From contig NZ_FRCY01000002.1 of the NCBI RefSeq assembly GCF_900143075.1, positions 1 to 64,000 of the forward strand: a stretch of DNA of 64,000 nt, written 5' to 3'. A program made the position numbers and the translations under genes. This DNA comes from Cyclobacterium lianum (GTDB lineage Bacteria; Bacteroidota; Bacteroidia; Cytophagales; Cyclobacteriaceae). The notes below the pieces were generated by a model. The model was not told the origin of the DNA, did not search any database, and saw nothing but the letters and a program-made list of their open reading frames with translations. Shown here in pieces: positions 60,919-64,000 of this stretch. Position 1 is the first letter of the stretch. Every line of letters starts with the position of its first letter.

Positions 60919-62550
60919 GTGAGTACAGAGAAAAACACCAAAGCACAAATCAGACTTCCCTTATTTCTCGCCCTGGGAATCTCTGCCGGAATCTGGATCG
61001 GTGCTACCTTTGCAGAGCCAAAAACAGATCGGAATGATTTAAAATCCGCTATTTATAAGCTTCAGGAAATCATCACCTATATCAACAGAGATTATGTGGA
61101 CAGTGTAGACACCAATGAACTGGTTGAGTTTGGTATAGAAAAAATGCTGGGCAAGCTGGATCCGCATTCCAGCTATATCCCTGCGGAAGATGCCGCTCTT
61201 GCAAAGTCACAGCTAGAGGGTGAATTCGATGGTATCGGTATAGAGTTTGGCATTTTGAGGGACACCATTTACGTGGTCTCTCCGCTGACCGGCGGCCCCT
61301 CAGAAAAAATCGGTCTGCTTCCCGGTGATCAGATCATTAAGGTAGATGGAGAAACGGTAGCCGGTACGGGAGTCACGAACAGGGATGTTTTTGATCTGCT
61401 GAGGGGACCCAAGGGAAGCGAAGTTCAAATCGGTATCAAAAGAAAAAACGAAGAAGATCTGCTGGATTTTAATATCACCAGAGATAAAATACCTCAATAC
61501 AGCGTCAATGCCTCTTACATGATTGATAACAGTACCGGGTACATTAAAATAACCAGATTTGCTGCCAATACCCACGAGGAATTCAGGTCGGCTTTGCAGG
61601 AACTCAAAGGTGAGGGTATGGACCGTTTGATTCTGGACCTGCAAGGTAATCCTGGCGGATATATGGGAGCGGCAATCAACATTGCAGATGAAATACTCAA
61701 AGACAATGCGGTAATCGTGTCCCAGGAAGGAAAATTAAAAAGATACAGCCAGAAAGCAAGGGCAGTCCGGCCGGGTTCTTTTGAAGAGGGCTCTGTGTTG
61801 GTATTGGTCAATGAAGGCAGTGCTTCTGCCTCCGAGATTGTTGCCGGAGCAGTACAGGACAACGACAGGGGCCTTATAGTCGGAAGAAGGTCATTTGGTA
61901 AAGGTTTGGTGCAAATGCCCATAGATCTCTCAGACGGGGCAGAACTACGACTAACCATTGCCCGGTATTTTACGCCTTCCGGAAGGTCCATACAAAAACC
62001 CTATGGTGAGGGAGAAGAAGAATATGCCATGGATTATTTTAACCGCATGGAACATGGTGAGTTTTTTAGTGCAGACAGCATAGACTTTAACGACAGCCTG
62101 AAATATGAAACCGTAAAAGGAAGAACTGTATACGGTGGAGGTGGTATAATGCCTGATTACTTTGTCCCCCTGGACACAAGCATGACCAGTTCGTATGTCA
62201 ACAGACTCTTCAGCTCAGAGTCCTGGAGGGAATTTATTTTAGACTATGTTGATCAAAACAAGAAGAAATTTGAGGACATGGCTTTCAATGAGTTTTACAA
62301 TGACTTTGAAGTATCCGACAAAATGCTCAGCAAGCTGGTAGAAACAGGTGAAAAGTACGAAGTAAAGTTTAATGAAAAAGACTTCAATAAATCCAAAACC
62401 TACCTTAAAGTGTTGCTAAAAGCGCATATTGCAAGAAATCTCTTTGATGACAATGCTTTTTATAAAGTGATCAATGAGATCAATGAAATCTACCAGCAGG
62501 CGCTTAAGCTGGTAGATAATGCCGATGCACTGGCATTTTTCGAAGAATAA
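60919..62550 (+). CDS. S41 family C-terminal processing protease with PDZ domain
   Basis: 543 residues from GTG 60919. A signal anchor (LPLFLALGISAGIWIGATF) places it in the periplasm. Order: N-terminal helical part (IITYINRDYVDSVDTNELVE, KMLGKLDPHSSYI), PDZ domain (about 90-180, IGIEFG, PSEKIGLLPGDQIIKVDG), and the S41 catalytic core with NEGSASASEIVAGAVQD (Ser about 300) and RSFGKGLVQMP (Lys about 325). C-terminal 130 residues are helical. Relatives trim C-termini of envelope proteins and of T9SS cargo. It has its own terminator. Confidence 0.95.
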   Translation: MSTEKNTKAQIRLPLFLALGISAGIWIGATFAEPKTDRNDLKSAIYKLQEIITYINRDYVDSVDTNELVEFGIEKMLGKLDPHSSYIPAEDAALAKSQLEGEFDGIGIEFGILRDTIYVVSPLTGGPSEKIGLLPGDQIIKVDGETVAGTGVTNRDVFDLLRGPKGSEVQIGIKRKNEEDLLDFNITRDKIPQYSVNASYMIDNSTGYIKITRFAANTHEEFRSALQELKGEGMDRLILDLQGNPGGYMGAAINIADEILKDNAVIVSQEGKLKRYSQKARAVRPGSFEEGSVLVLVNEGSASASEIVAGAVQDNDRGLIVGRRSFGKGLVQMPIDLSDGAELRLTIARYFTPSGRSIQKPYGEGEEEYAMDYFNRMEHGEFFSADSIDFNDSLKYETVKGRTVYGGGGIMPDYFVPLDTSMTSSYVNRLFSSESWREFILDYVDQNKKKFEDMAFNEFYNDFEVSDKMLSKLVETGEKYEVKFNEKDFNKSKTYLKVLLKAHIARNLFDDNAFYKVINEINEIYQQALKLVDNADALAFFEE

Positions 62551-62565
62551 TCATCAGTCCGCTAT

Positions 62566-62600
62566 AAAAAAGGCCTGGAATATATTTCCTGGCCTTTTTT
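62566..62600 (+). terminator. Terminator after the S41 protease gene
   Basis: AAAAAAGGCC with inner GGAA pairs with TTCC and GGCCTTTTTT; one T-T mismatch interrupts the stem. Ends in TTTTTTATT. Confidence 0.8.
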
Positions 62601-62632
62601 ATTGTATAAATTTCGCAAAAAACGACCATGCA

Positions 62633-63106
62633 ATGCAACAAAAACCCAAAAACAGTAAGATTTTATTTACTTCAGTTATCACCCTTTTTCTCATAATTAC
62701 TGCGTCTATGAGTGGATATAGCCAAACCAAGATTAACCATTTTGCCGTGTATGCCAAGGATCTGAAAGAAAGCAGCCGCTTTTATGAAGATGTCTTAGGC
62801 TTAAAAACCATTGAGGAGCCCTTTAAAGACGGGCTGCATGCCTGGTACGACATTGGTTTTGGTCTTTCCATGCACCTGATAGAAAGAGAAAAGCCCTGGA
62901 AAGAACCCTTGATAGATAAAACCAATCACCTTTGTTTTAGTGTCAAAGACCTGGATGCCTTTATCAAAAAATTAGACAGTTATGATATCCCTTTTGAGGA
63001 TGCTGCAGACAATAAAGGCAAAATCAATATCAGGCCCGATGGCATCAGGCAGATCTATATCCAGGATCCCAACGGATATTGGATCGAAATCAATGATGAA
63101 TATTGA
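62633..63106 (+). CDS. Secreted VOC (glyoxalase-fold) protein
   Basis: 157 residues from ATG 62633. The start MQQKPKNSKILFTSVITLFL is a signal peptide ending at GYSQ, so the protein is exported, unlike most of its family. The VOC module shows KINHFAVYAKDLKESSRFYE, VLGLKTIEEPF, HLCFSVKDLDAFIKKL and RQIYIQDPNGYWIEI. Metal ligand positions are His (NHFAV) , His or Glu in the middle (MHLIE, NHLCF) and Glu (WIEI). Ring-cleaving dioxygenase or glyoxalase-like activity cannot be told apart here. Confidence 0.85.
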   Translation: MQQKPKNSKILFTSVITLFLIITASMSGYSQTKINHFAVYAKDLKESSRFYEDVLGLKTIEEPFKDGLHAWYDIGFGLSMHLIEREKPWKEPLIDKTNHLCFSVKDLDAFIKKLDSYDIPFEDAADNKGKINIRPDGIRQIYIQDPNGYWIEINDEY

Positions 63107-63113
63107 GTCAAGT

Positions 63114-63143
63114 AAAAAGGTGGCCTCTGGACCACCTTTTTTT
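63114..63143. terminator. Bidirectional terminator between VOC and M1 peptidase genes
   Basis: AAAAAGGTGG (63114-63123) pairs with CCACCTTTTT (63132-63141). A and T runs on both ends let it work for both convergent genes. Confidence 0.85.
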
Positions 63144-63147
63144 AATT

Positions 63148-64000
63148 TCACTCATATATCTTATTAGGCCATTTGTCATTGGCAATATTAATATCCGGAA
63201 GGATTTTTTCCGGGTCAATTTCTACGCCGGTCAATACCTTATCTGAGCGGTGCTGGTAGTTCCATCTGTCGCCCCTCTGCCAGATCTCTACGGGTAACAT
63301 TACAGTTTCCCGACTTCCGTCCTCATAGATAAGCCCCAACTTTACCGGCATGGGCACACCACCTTTATTGGACAATATGATAACCTGATCATCTCCGTAT
63401 GGCACCACGTTCTCAATTGCCAAATCGATATTATCCGTTCCGTAAAACCAGGATTTCCAGAACCAGGACAAATTCTCCCCTGCGACGTTTTCCATGATAT
63501 TAAAGAAGTCATTCGGTTGGGGATGTTTGTAAGCCCAGGAATTGATGTAAGCTTTGAAGGCATTATCGAAACGTTCTGCTCCGAGAATGTACTCCCTGAG
63601 CATCAACAAACCCATGGCGGGCTTCATGTAGGCAATCATACCCAGATTAGAGGTGTTGGCTACATCCGGGTAGGTATCTATTCCCTCCCTATCCGGATTG
63701 GTGAGCCAGTTGACATACCTGCGTGTTTGGTCCAGGTTTGATCCATACTCTCCCTCATTAAATGCCTCTGAGCTGTAGTGATTGATAAAAGTATTGAATC
63801 CTTCGTCCATCCAGGCATACCGCCTCTCGTTTGTCCCTACAATCATGGGGAACCAGTTGTGACCAAACTCGTGATCCGTTACTCCCCAGAGAGAACTACC
63901 CTTACTATTGTAACTACAAAAATTCAATCCCGGATACTCCATCCCATTGATATCTGCAGCCACATTGACGGCTACCGGATAGGGGTATACGTACCATTTG
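63148..64000 (-). CDS. M1 family zinc aminopeptidase, C-terminal part (gene runs off the right edge)
   Basis: At least 284 residues; the frame is still open at base 64000, so the N-terminus lies beyond. The zinc site is present: HEFGHNWFP (His-Glu-x-x-His) and, 18 residues on, MDEGFNTFI with the third ligand Glu. The upstream PGLNFCSYN and later [15 protein letters not shown] also fit the Bacteroidota M1 peptidases with a shortened C-terminus, here ending in [24 protein letters not shown] and NKIYE. These enzymes remove N-terminal residues from peptides in the periplasm or at the surface. Confidence 0.9.
   Translation of the reverse strand, partial: KWYVYPYPVAVNVAADINGMEYPGLNFCSYNSKGSSLWGVTDHEFGHNWFPMIVGTNERRYAWMDEGFNTFINHYSSEAFNEGEYGSNLDQTRRYVNWLTNPDREGIDTYPDVANTSNLGMIAYMKPAMGLLMLREYILGAERFDNAFKAYINSWAYKHPQPNDFFNIMENVAGENLSWFWKSWFYGTDNIDLAIENVVPYGDDQVIILSNKGGVPMPVKLGLIYEDGSRETVMLPVEIWQRGDRWNYQHRSDKVLTGVEIDPEKILPDINIANDKWPNKIYE

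Noticed and set aside
1-64000. CRISPR arrays, tRNA and rRNA genes
   Set aside because: No regularly spaced direct repeats, no tRNA cloverleaf with a T-loop GTTCRA pattern in context, and no rRNA segment was recognised by eye; a covariance search was not possible.

Overview
The window is a piece of a chromosome from a Bacteroidota bacterium, most likely of the order Cytophagales. The evidence is a C-terminal type IX secretion sorting domain (56.0-58.2 kb), Bacteroidota-typical families (DUF2911, DUF5995, DUF5362, PSCyt/DUF1501 pairs), a BshA bacillithiol gene, and exact matches to the Bacteroidota -7 promoter box TAnnTTTG upstream of seven genes. Base composition and coding style look uniform except for the first 6.5 kb.

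Region by region. 1-2.0 kb is a decayed group II intron on the minus strand. Its reverse transcriptase is interrupted by short palindromic elements, and more of them lie in the probable ribozyme part. 2.0-6.5 kb is an accessory patch: a frameshifted zeta-toxin-like kinase with a small partner ORF, an inverted repeat, a chimeric gene scar, and a large UPF1-like helicase with a WYL-like front and a nuclease-like tail. 6.6-12.9 kb holds secreted and membrane proteins: a lipoprotein esterase-like hydrolase, a sulfatase scrap, DUF5995, DUF2911, DUF1080, a PepSY membrane protein and DUF5362. 13-22 kb is occupied by two giant sensory proteins, an 11-PAS histidine kinase and a CheB-CheR-PAS-histidine kinase fusion. 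22-25 kb has an alcohol dehydrogenase scrap, a small ECF sigma operon ending in a Spy-like protein with a TonB-plug-like tail, and a chimeric propeller remnant. 25.1-30.3 kb is a three-gene operon of PSCyt/DUF1549/DUF1553, Tat-exported DUF1501, and a Tat-exported sugar isomerase-like protein.

From 30.3 kb on the content is mostly housekeeping: glutaminase, ClpB, a sulfatase, RlmN, a TetR-like regulator, and the minus-strand cluster membrane protein-mutL-rhomboid-rhomboid. It continues with a GH3/beta-lactamase fusion lipid-facing or periplasmic enzyme, bshA, a fatty acid hydroxylase, an epimerase, the 2-oxoglutarate dehydrogenase genes sucA-sucB-lpd, murF, a T9SS cargo protein, the minus-strand operon hemerythrin/RIC-ruvX-def-amidase, an S41 protease, a secreted VOC protein, and the 3' part of an M1 aminopeptidase that runs off the right edge.

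Two themes stand out. First, a family of small palindromes has conserved outer boxes and a variable but base-pair-compensated hairpin, and in the RT gene their insertion points can be read from the protein. Second, there are at least four gene scraps or in-frame chimeras (3.0, 7.9, 22.1, 24.0 kb), suggesting repeated small deletions. No tRNA, rRNA or CRISPR array was recognised. All calls are by eye, without database searches.
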